From NCBI GenBank assembly GCA_951230915.1, contig OX579635.1:17918001-17982000 (forward strand): a stretch of 64,000 nt of DNA, read 5' to 3'. This document shows, in pieces, positions 1 to 10,057 of the stretch (position 1 is the stretch's first letter; each line of letters starts with the position of its first letter). Source of the stretch: Antitrichia curtipendula. Lineage: Eukaryota; Streptophyta; Bryopsida; Hypnales; Leucodontaceae. The translations under genes were made by a program, and so were the position numbers. The notes beneath the pieces are model-generated. The model was not told the DNA's origin. It did no database searches and saw nothing but the letters and a program-made list of their open reading frames with translations.

Positions 1-82
1 TTTGTCTTCCTTTATTCAATTATGTGAAGTCAGATGTTTCCATTTCGATTCTTCTCACTCTCTTTTCATTGATTGTTTGCAG

Positions 83-2985
83 ATTGAGAGGCATTGGAGC
101 TTATATTCTGTCCCTGAATTGACATTGGAGAAGTTACAAATGATTGCGACATGCAATACGAGTCCATCATTCAAAGTGAGGTGGCTGAAATGGATGAATT
201 CCTCCGGCCCCTCACGAGAGGCACGTAGATTTCCGGCCAGACCGATCAACGAGGAGAGGTTATTACAGTTTCTTGCAAAGGCATGTTGGTATGCTGGGGT
301 AAGCATTGGAATTGTCTTGTTTGGTGCTTTTTGAATAATCCATCTATTGTATTTCTTCAATGTGTAAGATATTTTGATGGTGCATGAGACCCTTAATATT
401 TTGTCACATTATCCTGTGCCCAGATCGAGGACTCTGCTTCTGAAATGTTTGATGCAATCATTCGATCTGATAACATTTCTATCGATCTCACTGTCGCTAT
501 GGAGCCGAAGACTCTGTTAGAATATATCGAGAATTGGCGCATGAAGCTCTGGGAACATGCCTACACGGGGGTGTTCAAGGGTGCTGATGCATACAAGAAG
601 TCTGAGTTGTTCAAAGATTACAGAGGGTCTATTCTGGCTGTCAAGCGAGTTATATACCGGTACAGTGTTTTGCCCTTTCCTTGTTGGTCAGGTCATTGTG
701 TATCGGACAGTATACTTTAATTGATTCACTTTATAAGTTCTGTCAATAGCCTTTAATTCAAAGTGGACCTCGGGCCCAATGGAAGACGGGCTAGGAGGCG
801 TCATTGCACCCTCCACTTTTCCCTTCCTGATACTATGTGTTTTCGGGGTGATGTAGGTACTTCAAGTTTGAGTTGTACATCAAGAAGGCCATCTCCAAAG
901 AAGATCTACCGCCGTTCCTTACGACATGGTTGGATCGCTCTTCTCCAGACTGCATGTTTTCTCCTATGCAGTTGAAGAATTGGACCAATGCTCACCTGCA
1001 AGCCTGCCCGTGGTACCTCGAGTGCAACTTCGGCACTACTCCACCCGAAGAGGAAGCACTCTTTGACACTTTGAATGACACTGGGATTGTGGACCCAGAG
1101 TTCGATGAGTTCGCTGGTCTGGATCCCGATGCTCGAGTGAAGGCCATAAAACGACGGGATATATCAGACAAGAAGAAACTGGAGAAGCTAGAGGAGGCTA
1201 AGAAGAAGGCCGAGGACAGCAAAATGAAGAGACTGGCCGCTCAGGCTGAGAAGGACCAGGAGAAGTCGAAGAAGAGAGGGACAAAGAGGAAAGCCTACAC
1301 TCCGGATCCCCAACCTGCCACAAGTGCAGCTGACGTTAGGGAAGGGTCATCTGGCTTCTCCCTTACTCAAGAGAGACTTGTACATGGACTGACACCAACG
1401 GTTCAAACTCTTCCTGCCGTTCCAGACATTGATGAGTGCATACTGAACTTGTCAGTGGGTTCCTTACCTACAGATGAAAAGGCCTTCGATGACGTCCTCG
1501 CCTTTCTAGACATGGTTAGTCATGTTAACATTTATTTGTTCGTGCATTATTGGAACATGGACAGAATACATGTCAATTGAAGGTCTTTAGAACATGTTCG
1601 TTCTGGCCATGGTGTGATGCTCCAATTGCATGTTTAGGTGAATTAACTGACACCTCTTTGTACTCTGCAGCACTGTACTGATAAGGGCAGGTACTTTGAT
1701 GGTGTATTGAGTACTCAAGAGGCAGTGGATTTCATCTTTGTGGATGTTCCTGAAGGTCTACATGTGCCGACTGTGTCTGCTCCGCCTGCCTCGATTCCCG
1801 ACTGGAATGAGTTCAAGAAAGGGTTCCTAGTTCCCGTTTTTGACTTTGCGAAAGAGTACCTCCACGACAAGGGCGCCTTATTGGTGATGTATCCAGCGCC
1901 CTCCACTCGACACAAGAGTCACCTTCTCGGATGTTGCAAGACGTACAATTTTAGAATTCTTCTTACGTGGTTCGGCATGAACCACCTACATCTCACATCG
2001 CCATTTGATCAAACCAAAACGGTAATTACATTTCTTTATTTTTATATTTTGTCAAATCTTGTGATTCTTTGATCTATCGTATGTTAACCTCTCCATTGTT
2101 TGCAGACCATGCGATTCTCAATCTCTCTTTTAGTGAAGGAGTCGGGACCCAAAACCGAATCGGAGTTTCCATTCCAGTTTGTTCCATCCCATCAAGAGGT
2201 GGGTGTGGATGTGGCTAGGGACGATATACTCCAGAATTTCTGCAACAAAGAAGATGTCACCATGAATGGTTCCATTCTGTGGAGAGGTCCTCGAGAGAAG
2301 GCGCGACAATTCATGCAAATGCTTGTCGAGGCGTTATCGGAACCAGGGGACGTCGTGGTAGACTGCACAGCAGCAACAGGTAACAAATCTTCTCTAATTC
2401 ATTGATTTTTTTAACCAAGACCAAACTGAAAGGGATTTTCAGAAGTAATTTTTTTTATTCGCATGGATGTTTTCAGGATCAAGCATTCAAGCATGCCGTG
2501 CATCGCGCCGGCACGTCTTGGCATTTGAGGAGGATAAGGAGATTTTTGACGCTCTGATTGCACCGGTTCTACGCATGGATGGGTATTCTCGACCAGCACC
2601 GGCACAGAATATTCCAGAAATTCAGGATGTGGATGAAGAGGACGTGGAGCCTGAGCATGTTGTGAAGACATCTCGATTTAGTAAGTAAGTTTAACTCAAA
2701 AATCTATTCTTTACATTGTCTATTCTCATTCCACTAAGCATTCAGTCTAATTATCTCTTCATTCCATTATCGAGGCAGGCCAAGAAAGTGAGGTCTCTGA
2801 CACATGTGCCGTTCTTTGGAAGGCCTGAGTTCTTTCCAAGCCCCCCTAAACCATTTAGGCTACCTGTGTATGCTGAGTCCAACGCTGGAGAGTTTATTGC
2901 CCTTGAGCTAAAGGCAAACTCTCGAGCTCGGTGGGTAGATCCTTGTGTTCTAGACTTCGTGGATGACTGTGCTGTTGAGTCATAG
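83..2985 (+). CDS. ParB/methyltransferase-like protein, copy 1 (3' part; 5' end outside window)
   Basis: Seven exons joined by GT-AG introns: 83-298, 424-659, 857-1514, 1671-2021, 2106-2379, 2477-2684, 2775-2985. They form 718 codons without interruption and end in TAG. The window opens in an intron whose acceptor is at 81-82. Exon lengths and phases match copy 2 (216, 236 and 274 bp are identical), so the N-terminal domain seen in copy 2 should lie upstream of the window. The third exon encodes a Lys/Glu-rich likely coiled coil. The fourth has FIFVDVPEGLHVP, at the position of methyltransferase motif IV. Across the 2379/2477 junction, VVDCTAATGSS followed by VLAFEED resembles the AdoMet motif I and the following acidic residue of N4/N6 DNA methyltransferases. 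The usual (D/N/S)PP(Y/F/W) is DVPE here, so catalysis is doubtful. The overall fold assignment is inference from motif order; I cannot name the family. Confidence 0.8.
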
Positions 2986-4227
2986 TCATAAACGTCAAAC
3001 AGCGAGGGTAGTACAATATGAGATCTCTCTATATCCTAAACTTCCAAACCCTACTTTTATATCTTCTGTATATGCTTATGTCCCTAAATCGGGAATTATT
3101 TTTTCTACATTGTTGCCGGTCCTATATTTATTTCTGCTGAATGCATTGTCTACTTTTTGCCATCTTCCTGCGATATTGTGCTTGTCGAATCATCCCTTGT
3201 CCTTCGTATTACATATCATTCTCTTGATGTGCCCTTCGAGGACCGTAATGTTTCCATTTTTATTACTGTGTCTAGAACTTACTTATATACGAATCATATA
3301 TATAATTTCGTTGACCACATATTGAACTTGGTATTTGTGTTTTGGTACCTCTGAACCTCATAGTCCCGTGTTGCATGAGCCCTAAACCCTAAACGCATCT
3401 CTTGGTGTCGAGACGGGACTATATTAATTTTATTCGTTCATTAAACCACATGTTTGATTTCATAAAATACTTATCATTGTGAACTATATTTCCCAAAAAT
3501 TTGTCATACCTGTTCGAAGAAGCCAACACTCCCGAAGTCTTCTTGGGCCCAAGACATGGACCTTGAAGACCTCTTGCCCATGCACATACCCTGGGTTGGG
3601 CTGTCCGTTCTACATTTGTCTTCCTTTGCGTAAACTGCCACTCTTTTTTGTCTTCGGTTGTACACATTAGTTTAGGATTTGAAATTGCATTGTTATCCAA
3701 GCATTAATGTTAGAGGATTATTTTGTCCAGATTATCTCGCGGAGCTTTTTACATTGCGAAATACGAACACCCTCTCCGTGTCAGTCGTCGTGCACTTCTT
3801 TCAGCCATGTCGTGTAATTGTCTACTAACCACTTTGAAGTACTACACTATGTACTCGACTAATCACAACATGTAGAGGCTTCGTTTTCCAAAAACTGCAC
3901 ATGCTACAAAATTGCCTTCGCCGGCTATTGTCACATTCTAAATGAACTAGGATACGAATTCTTCATCAGTTTGCATCCAATTTTTTATCCACTTTTTCAT
4001 CCACTTTTTCATTTAATTTATCATCCACCTTCTTCATCCACTTTTCATCCACTTTTCATCCAATAGCATCAAGTCCTCCCTCAACTTTTTCCTAAACTTT
4101 AATCTATTTTCAAATTTCTCACTTTCCAAAAATTATATTATAGTTCTAATATTGTGGCTCCCCGCTCACCAATTCCCACTTCCCGCTCGCTACTCGCCAC
4201 TCCATGCTCACATACCAGCATTCCCCG
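2986..4227. other. Intergenic, low complexity
   Basis: No coding signal seen. It contains a short telomere-type stretch (two CCCTAAA units, 3380-3394) and a run of degenerate CATCCACTTTT units at about 3967-4052. The short ORFs here lack splice context or recognisable motifs. Confidence 0.6.
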
Positions 4228-4611
4228 CGTGAGATCCTTGCTTCGTACGTGATTCATGCAAGTGCAAGGCTGGCAGATCATTTTTGATCTTGAAATCACC
4301 AAGGATCAATTTCTGAAAATTCTGCTTTTGAAGGTATTCATCTTCACGAGCTGGAGGCGCCTCGGATCCGACGCTGTTCTGGACTGGCTGTCTGGGTACC
4401 CTCAAAACAAGGACGGGTGGTGTCAATTTCAGTTAGATTTTGTCTCTTCTCAATCAATTTTTGTGTTTGGTGAGGTTCTGGAATTGAATTTTGACTGGCT
4501 TGTCGACACTTGCCAGAGGCGCCTCGGATCCAACGGGGTACCGAAGGGTCTGGCATCGTACTCCTGATACTGGCTCGAATTATTTTCGATTCCATTTTCA
4601 ATCCCAGGCTA
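4228..4611. repeat. 384-bp tandem unit 1 (uninterrupted)
   Basis: The sequence beginning CGTGAGATCCTTGCTTCG at 4228 recurs at 4612, 384 bp later, with few changes. Unit 1 is complete and shows the join GACGGGTGGTGTCAATTTC, which serves as the empty site for the element inserted into unit 2. Both halves of the unit carry a CGGATCCGACG or CGGATCCAACG core. Reading forward the core gives a peptide like RRLGSDAV, but the frames are closed by stops and I do not call a gene. Confidence 0.85.
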
Positions 4612-5882
4612 CGTGAGATCCTTGCTTCGTACGTGATTCATGCAAGTGCAAGGTTGGCAGATCATTTTTGATCTTGAAAATCACGAAGGTTCATTCCTGA
4701 AAATTCTGCTTTTGAAGGTACCCATCTTCACGAGCTGGAGGCGCCTCGGATCCGACGCTGTTTTGGACTGGCTGTCTGGGTACCCTCAAAACTTGGACGG
4801 GTGGTGTCTGTCGTACGCGTAATCTAGGGGTAAGCACCTTTAACACACAATTGTGGTTAGATGACACGGAAAATCGTCCCAGGGACTCTACTATGTTGCT
4901 ATGAATTTGGATTTAATCGGATTATCTCTAAAACACCCCAAGGGAACCTAAAACCTCTCTTTCCCTCTTCCGGAACTTTACTTCTTTCCGGTTTCTAATC
5001 CGGATCCGTCCTTTTCCGGATTCCGGATACAGTAACTCTTCGGTTTGTAATACCCCTGTTTTACCTTCAGGGGGTCCGCTTTTACTCTTTGAAGGGGCAG
5101 GGACTCCACCACTTATAAATCACATATTCTAACACCTACAAAACAACCCAAGACATTTAATAGATCTAAATGTTGCTACGAAGTAGGTTCCCGTCTCCTC
5201 ACAGCTTTCCGGATTTCCTATCCGGAAAGCAGGTCACACAGAATCCGGTTCTCCCTCTCCACTACAACGACAGATACACAATCATCTGATATAGACACAA
5301 GAGAAAATCCACGAAAAAGTAGTTGGTGCTGTAGTTGGCGGATCTTCCGGTAAGTGGGTGTATTCCCCTTGGCGGCCGCTTAACTCCGCACGGAACTAGG
5401 AATAGTTCCGGAACCTCACCCTCTTCACTCCAATCGGATTACTGTTCTAGTAATTTAAAGATCCTAAATGCACAAGTCCCACAAATCCGATCTAACTCCT
5501 TCAAGGATCCTCTTCTAAGATCTAAATCAAAACAACCATGAATCCGGATTCCTCCTTCCCGGTTCCTCACAACTTACAAGGCACACAAACACACCACTCA
5601 AGTCCTTAAAAAGTACTTTAAAACATGGATAGTTCACTAAGTGTCTTGGATCAAAGTAAGGAAAATGAAATAAAAATTGAAATTGCATAAGGATGGAATC
5701 CATGAGCAACAGACCTGCTCACCATTTAAAACCAAAACAAAAAGGAAAAAGACAACCGAAAATCAAGCTAACCAACCATAGAAGCATCCGAGATATCCGG
5801 AGTGCTACTGTAAGTTATCCCTGGAATTCCGGAAACGGGCCCACATACGGAAAATCCGTTTCGGAAAACCCTAAGTAAAAAT

Positions 5883-7833
5883 TTAACTTCTAAATCCTAC
5901 TTTCTTCGTCTTCTTCGAGCTGCTCCCCGTCTGCACCTGAGATGTCCTCGCCCTAGTCTTCGGCAGTGGTGTGAGTTTTCCGGCCGCTCGTGTCTGGATC
6001 TTCCGCTTCTTCAGCGGTGAGTCTTCTTCCTCATCCGTCTCTGTCGCGGATTCCGTCTCGAAGTCCTCCTTCTCGGATTCGAGAATCTCCATCTCCCGGA
6101 TTGGTGAATCCAAGTTGATCGGCTCGTTGATAGCCTCCGGGGACGATGGCTTCGCTGGTGTTTCCTCCCGCATATGGACAAAGTCAGCCGGATGCGACTT
6201 GGCCGGATTCTCCACTGCTCCAATCCGGTTGAGCAGATTACCCCGGATCTGCATCCCTTCTTCCGGTGTCTGAGTTTGATCCGGCGTGGAAGTTCCGCCT
6301 TGTTCCGGAATGTTCTGCCCCTCCCTTTGACTCTGTCCCGGAGAATATGTCCTTTGAGCCAGCCATTCGCGCTGCACAAACGGCTTCAGGAGAGACTGTA
6401 GTCCTCCTGGTTTCGACAGTACCGGAATCCCCACAACTGGTTTCGGCAGAGTTTGGAGATACGGGTTGGTGGTGAGATCCGCTTCCGGAAAGGTCGAGAA
6501 GTCCATTGCCCTATCCGGATCGACTCGAGCCACCAGAGTCTGCATTTCTTGAAGTACCCTCTGCATCCGGGCCTCGAAATCCATAAGGATCATTACGATC
6601 TTGGATCCGGCCACGTGTCCCCCTGCTACCAGTTGGGCGTCGTAGAGTCTTGCCTTGTTCACAACCTCCGCCGGTTGTTCGATCAGGGCTTGGAGGTTCC
6701 GGACCATCTGCATGGCATCTTTCTCATTTTTCTGTGCTGCCTCGCATTCTCCTTGTGCCCAGTTCCTCCGGCTTTCCGCCTCCTCCCGGCTTCTCTCCAG
6801 GACCCGGATCTGCTCGTCCTTCTGACGGATGACTTCCGGATTCGGCCTCCGCCGAATTTCTTCGATGATCTCCGCGGGTGGTACGTTCAGTTCCGTCGCC
6901 ACCTCTTCCATGAACTGGATGGCCTTGTGGTGTAGGTTCTGGGCCTGATGCATCCAGTCAAACCCGATGTCGAAGAACTCCCTTAGAGGTGGCTTCTCCT
7001 CTTCCGGAACTGGGCTTGGTTCCCGTTGTTCCGTCTCAGGTTGCTTCCCCCGTAAAACCCGGATCCGTCGACTTCCGCCTGGGCTTCTTCCGCTCCAGGG
7101 CTTCCTCTTCCGGATCGTCTTCCTCCGCCTCCATCGGCTCGTCCTTCTTCAGCTCATCCGTAAGGTCATATTTGAGCAATTCCAACCCGGTGTTGTACAC
7201 CAACATCTCATCCGTCGTCAATACGTCACCGTGGTGGTAGATGTGGAAAAGGTAGGGGCTGATCGGGCTGTACCGGCTTTTGGATACGTGGTCAGCGAGT
7301 TTTGACACCACCTGTGCTATGATACGTCCCCAGTGCACCACTCTCTCCTCCATCGCTCCGAAAATTGTGTTGGCCATCGTAACCGTAACCCGGGTAGATT
7401 TTTCCGGATACAGTATCGGAATGAGGAAATTCAACACCCTCTTGTGGCGCTCGTCCACGCAGTCGCTAATCGCATACCCTTCCTTCGCGTGAGGAGGGTT
7501 TCGGAACTTTCCGGTCGCGTACTTATCTGCCCGCGAGGCGAATCCGTCTCCAAACTTCCGGAAAGAGTAGACTTCCGCCCATACGTCCTCCGTCCACCCC
7601 TTGGGCTACCCTCGCACCGTCAGCTCATACTGGTTCGAAGTCCCGTTGATCAATTCCTGAATCAACTCTTCCCCTCTCAGATTCCACGGCCGGTCGATCA
7701 ATCCGGCACACCCTAATCTCTGGAGATCCTGCTCCAACTTCTGCCGAGCGGTGGGGTCTGTCGGTATGGACGGACTCACCATCCGGGCAACCACCGACGA
7801 TTTTGCGGATCGCGCCGCACTAGTTTCCGCCAT
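5883..7833 (-). pseudogene. Gag-like/plant-transposon protein of the TGTC element, copy 1 (disrupted)
   Basis: Reading starts at the ATG at 7833 (MAETSAARSAK). An in-frame TAG (7606-7608) separates it from the next block, which carries the conserved stretch WTEDVWAEVYSF and LNFLIPILYPEKSTRVT. A frame change near 7040-7080 leads into the 356-residue end (6953-5883), which is Glu/Arg-rich, probably coiled, and has a Ser/Pro-rich, basic C-terminus. The WTE..W.EVY.F...LIPIL.PEK..RVT..... NTIFGA signature is shared with the copy at 39437-41080 and resembles the domain often annotated as putative plant transposon protein. No protease, reverse transcriptase, integrase or transposase domain is present, so it would be non-autonomous even if intact. 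Confidence 0.7.
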
Positions 7834-7971
7834 CGCTACACCGACAAAGAAAACCCTAATCCGGCCTCACCTCTCTCTATCCGTAATCGAACTCTCACCA
7901 GACTTTCTCTCAACTAGCTACGCGCGGACGAGTTTGGAAACTCAAAAGATGGAGAGAGAAAGGCGGGTGAT

Positions 7972-7984
7972 GGCCTTTAAATAG
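7972..7984 (-). promoter_or_regulatory. TATA-like box of TGTC element copy 1
   Basis: On the minus strand the sequence reads CTATTTAAAGGCC, about 140 bp upstream of the start codon at 7833. The second copy of the element has TATAAAAGGCC in the equivalent place, so the box and the following GGCC are conserved. Promoter activity is inferred. Confidence 0.5.
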
Positions 7985-8735
7985 CCAAAACAGTGCCACG
8001 AGTTCTCGGATTGGAACTGGATTAGGTTTCCGTTCCCGAGGCGCGTCCCCTAGCCTCGTAGGCCGGATCCCTAGTCCGTAGGTGGCGGCGCTCCGGTCCA
8101 TTTCCGGAAACCCTAATCTTGGTCGGATCGGAAACTAATTTCCGGATGAAGGCTTATTCCAAACGTAAGCTTCTCCGGAAGACATCTATCATTTTTTAAC
8201 CGAAAAAAAATTAAAAATCTCTATCTATTCCATCTATTCTACTCTATCTATACGGAAATTAGGTTTCCGTGTTGTGACAGTGTCAATTTCAGTTAGATTT
8301 TGTCTCTTCTCGATCAGTTTTTGTGTTCGGTGAGGAAGCGGAATTGAATTTTGACTGGCTTGTCGACACTTGCCAGAGGCGCATCGGATCCGACGGGGTA
8401 CCGAAGGGTCTGGCATCGTACTCCTGATACTGGCTCGAATTATTTTCAATTCCATTTTTTGTTGTTAGATTCAGTGCTTAGTACTTCAGACTGGATACAC
8501 CAGGACTTGCCAATTGGCATCGAAGTTCTTGCTAGACATTATAATTTAGAGCAAGTCGTTGGGGTCGAAAGACTTTGGATAACAGAAATATTTTGACTGG
8601 ATAAAGAATCTCGATTTAATTTTGGTTGTCATCTTATAATTATCTGTTATTCAATTTCATGTTCTTGGTTTTGTAATGATCAATCTTAGATAATGATAGC
8701 AATTTTGAGAGTACCAGTGTAGACAGTGAAAAGGG

Positions 8736-8751
8736 CCGTCGGATCCGACGG
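8736..8751. repeat. 16-bp perfect palindrome CCGTCGGATCCGACGG (site 1)
   Basis: The palindrome recurs exactly at 9188-9203, and slightly changed forms occur in the 384-bp units (near 4355, 4525, 4750 and 8385). Downstream of each site a GGATACCCC- or GGTACCC-like word follows. Its role is unknown. Confidence 0.8.
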
Positions 8752-9187
8752 TGTTCCTAGTACTCTCAATGGATACCCCAGATATTAGATTTGAGGATTT
8801 CAATTTTTTGTATGACATTACCCAGTAAGCACTATACATTGAGGATGATTGAATTTCGATAACTAATTATTAAATGTTCGCCCAAAAGAATAATTAGATG
8901 CCACATTTTTTTGGAATGTGGATTATCGATGTAAGAGGAAGAAGTTGTACTTCTTGGTACTTTCATAGAAGTTTTACATATTGTTTATTGGTATGTTCAG
9001 GTAAATGCCGAAGCATCTCCAACCGCGATGGATACACATCAAGGAGATGATGTGGTAATTTATGTATTTTATAAAGTAGTTAGGCCGTCATATTCCTTCA
9101 ATTCCTGTTATTTTTGTCATTGGATGGGCGACAATCTAAAAAAATTATTTGAGGGGTTAGAGGTACCTAACTATACTTTCAATGGGT

Positions 9188-9203
9188 CCGTCGGATCCGA
9201 CGG
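9188..9203. repeat. 16-bp perfect palindrome CCGTCGGATCCGACGG (site 2)
   Basis: Identical to 8736-8751. Translated forward the surroundings give GSVGSDGL then a YP-containing end and a stop. The same pattern (xGSDGV, about ten residues, YP) is seen at the other sites. A degenerate coding repeat and a DNA-level repeat are both possible. Confidence 0.75.
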
Positions 9204-9368
9204 TCTTTCTTGGCACTTCTTGAGCTACCCCACAAACTAGATTCTTTACCATATTCCTATTGAAATTTTGAATTCGATTTTGCATTGTCATAGGCGTTCA
9301 TATTGAGACATATGATGCCTAGACCCAGATGATCACATAATTTAAATTCCTACGTTGTTCTTGTGTAG

Positions 9369-9814
9369 GTGGACGGACGCAAAGGCAAGCGTGCAAAAGC
9401 TACTTTGGGGACCCCAAATCACCTGAGATAAAGGATTTCCCAGCCCTTCAGATAGATGCGCCTTCAAATACCAAGAAGTGGCCTCAACCAGGCGTGGACC
9501 TCTCAAGCGACTCAAGTGATGAGGAGGACACATTGGTGAGTTTTGCAGACATCATGGATGCCGCTGAGCGAGCAGCAGATGCTTTTGAGGGCAACCGTGT
9601 TAGTCAGACACGTGAGCCTGTGCCATGGTGGTTGTCACTAGAGAGCTCTAATACAGAATTTTCCTCTGCTATTGAGCTCTCTAACTCTCTGTGTAGTCCT
9701 CAGTTTGAGGGTGGATGTGAGTCTATGTGTGAGTGCCCGCTTAATGGTAGGGTTTATTCTGACGAGGTCATCATCCTTAGCTCAGATTCAGATGAGGACA
9801 ATGAAGTGGACGTG
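9369..9814 (+). CDS. Acidic exon with SUMO-interaction-like motif (possible upstream exon of copy 2)
   Basis: An open segment follows a good acceptor (TTGTGTAG at 9361-9368). It encodes a Ser/Asp/Glu-rich polypeptide with DLSSDSSDEED and, near its end, VIILSSDSDED. The latter fits a SUMO-interacting motif: a hydrophobic V/I core followed by Ser and acidic residues. The frame closes with TAG at 9821-9823, but a GT at 9815 would leave phase 0. That matches the acceptor at 10056-10057, which opens copy 2 in phase 0. The segment could therefore be an N-terminal exon of copy 2 or the last exon of a separate gene. The entry phase (needing one preceding base) means at least one more exon lies upstream, which I could not locate. 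Confidence 0.5.
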
Positions 9815-10057
9815 GTAGGATAGGATATGTCTTGGTAGTGATCTTCTTGAGCAGCATGTTATTAGAATGTCCCATGAAGGCAATCATTTTTTCAATCATG
9901 TATGCAGTTATCTACCTATCTATCATTAAAGATTCGTATTTTTTTGGCATAAGCAAAGCATTGTAAATTTCGACTCAAGTGAATGCTTTATATCATTCGT
10001 CTCACATGTTTATGATCATAAATTCTAAATTTATCATACATGGATTTGTATATGCAG

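Larger units (their letters stand above)
4809..8279 (-). mobile_element. TGTC...GACA element, copy 1 (3.47 kb, TSD gtgtc)
   Basis: The element starts TGTCGTACGCG and ends TTGTGACA and is flanked by a perfect 5-bp duplication, gtgtc. No long terminal repeats are visible when the two ends are compared; only about 4-6 bp are inverted. It carries one broken minus-strand gene for a gag-like or coiled-coil protein, preceded by a TATA-like box. A relative with the same ends, size, gene and 5-bp duplication lies at 38870-42253. TG...CA ends and 5-bp duplication are LTR-retroelement habits, but without LTRs or reverse transcriptase the class is open. It could be a degenerate LTR derivative or a DNA transposon with very short inverted ends. 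The interior is rich in TCCGGA/CCGGAT words, unlike its surroundings. Confidence 0.85.
4612..8455. repeat. 384-bp tandem unit 2, split by an insertion (4612-4808 and 8280-8455)
   Basis: The left part (4612-4808) matches 4228-4424 and the right part (8280-8455) matches unit 1 from 4420 on. The break carries GTGTC on both sides (4804-4808 and 8280-8284), while unit 1 has it once. This is direct evidence that 4809-8279 was inserted after the tandem duplication. Confidence 0.9.

Noticed and set aside
5971..7716. Plus-strand ORFs over the TGTC element copy 1
   Set aside because: Shadows of the minus-strand gag-like gene. Only the minus frames are conserved with the copy at 39437-41080.
4809..8279. 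Ordinary LTR retrotransposon
   Set aside because: End sequences show no direct repeats of LTR length by inspection, and no pol domain is present.
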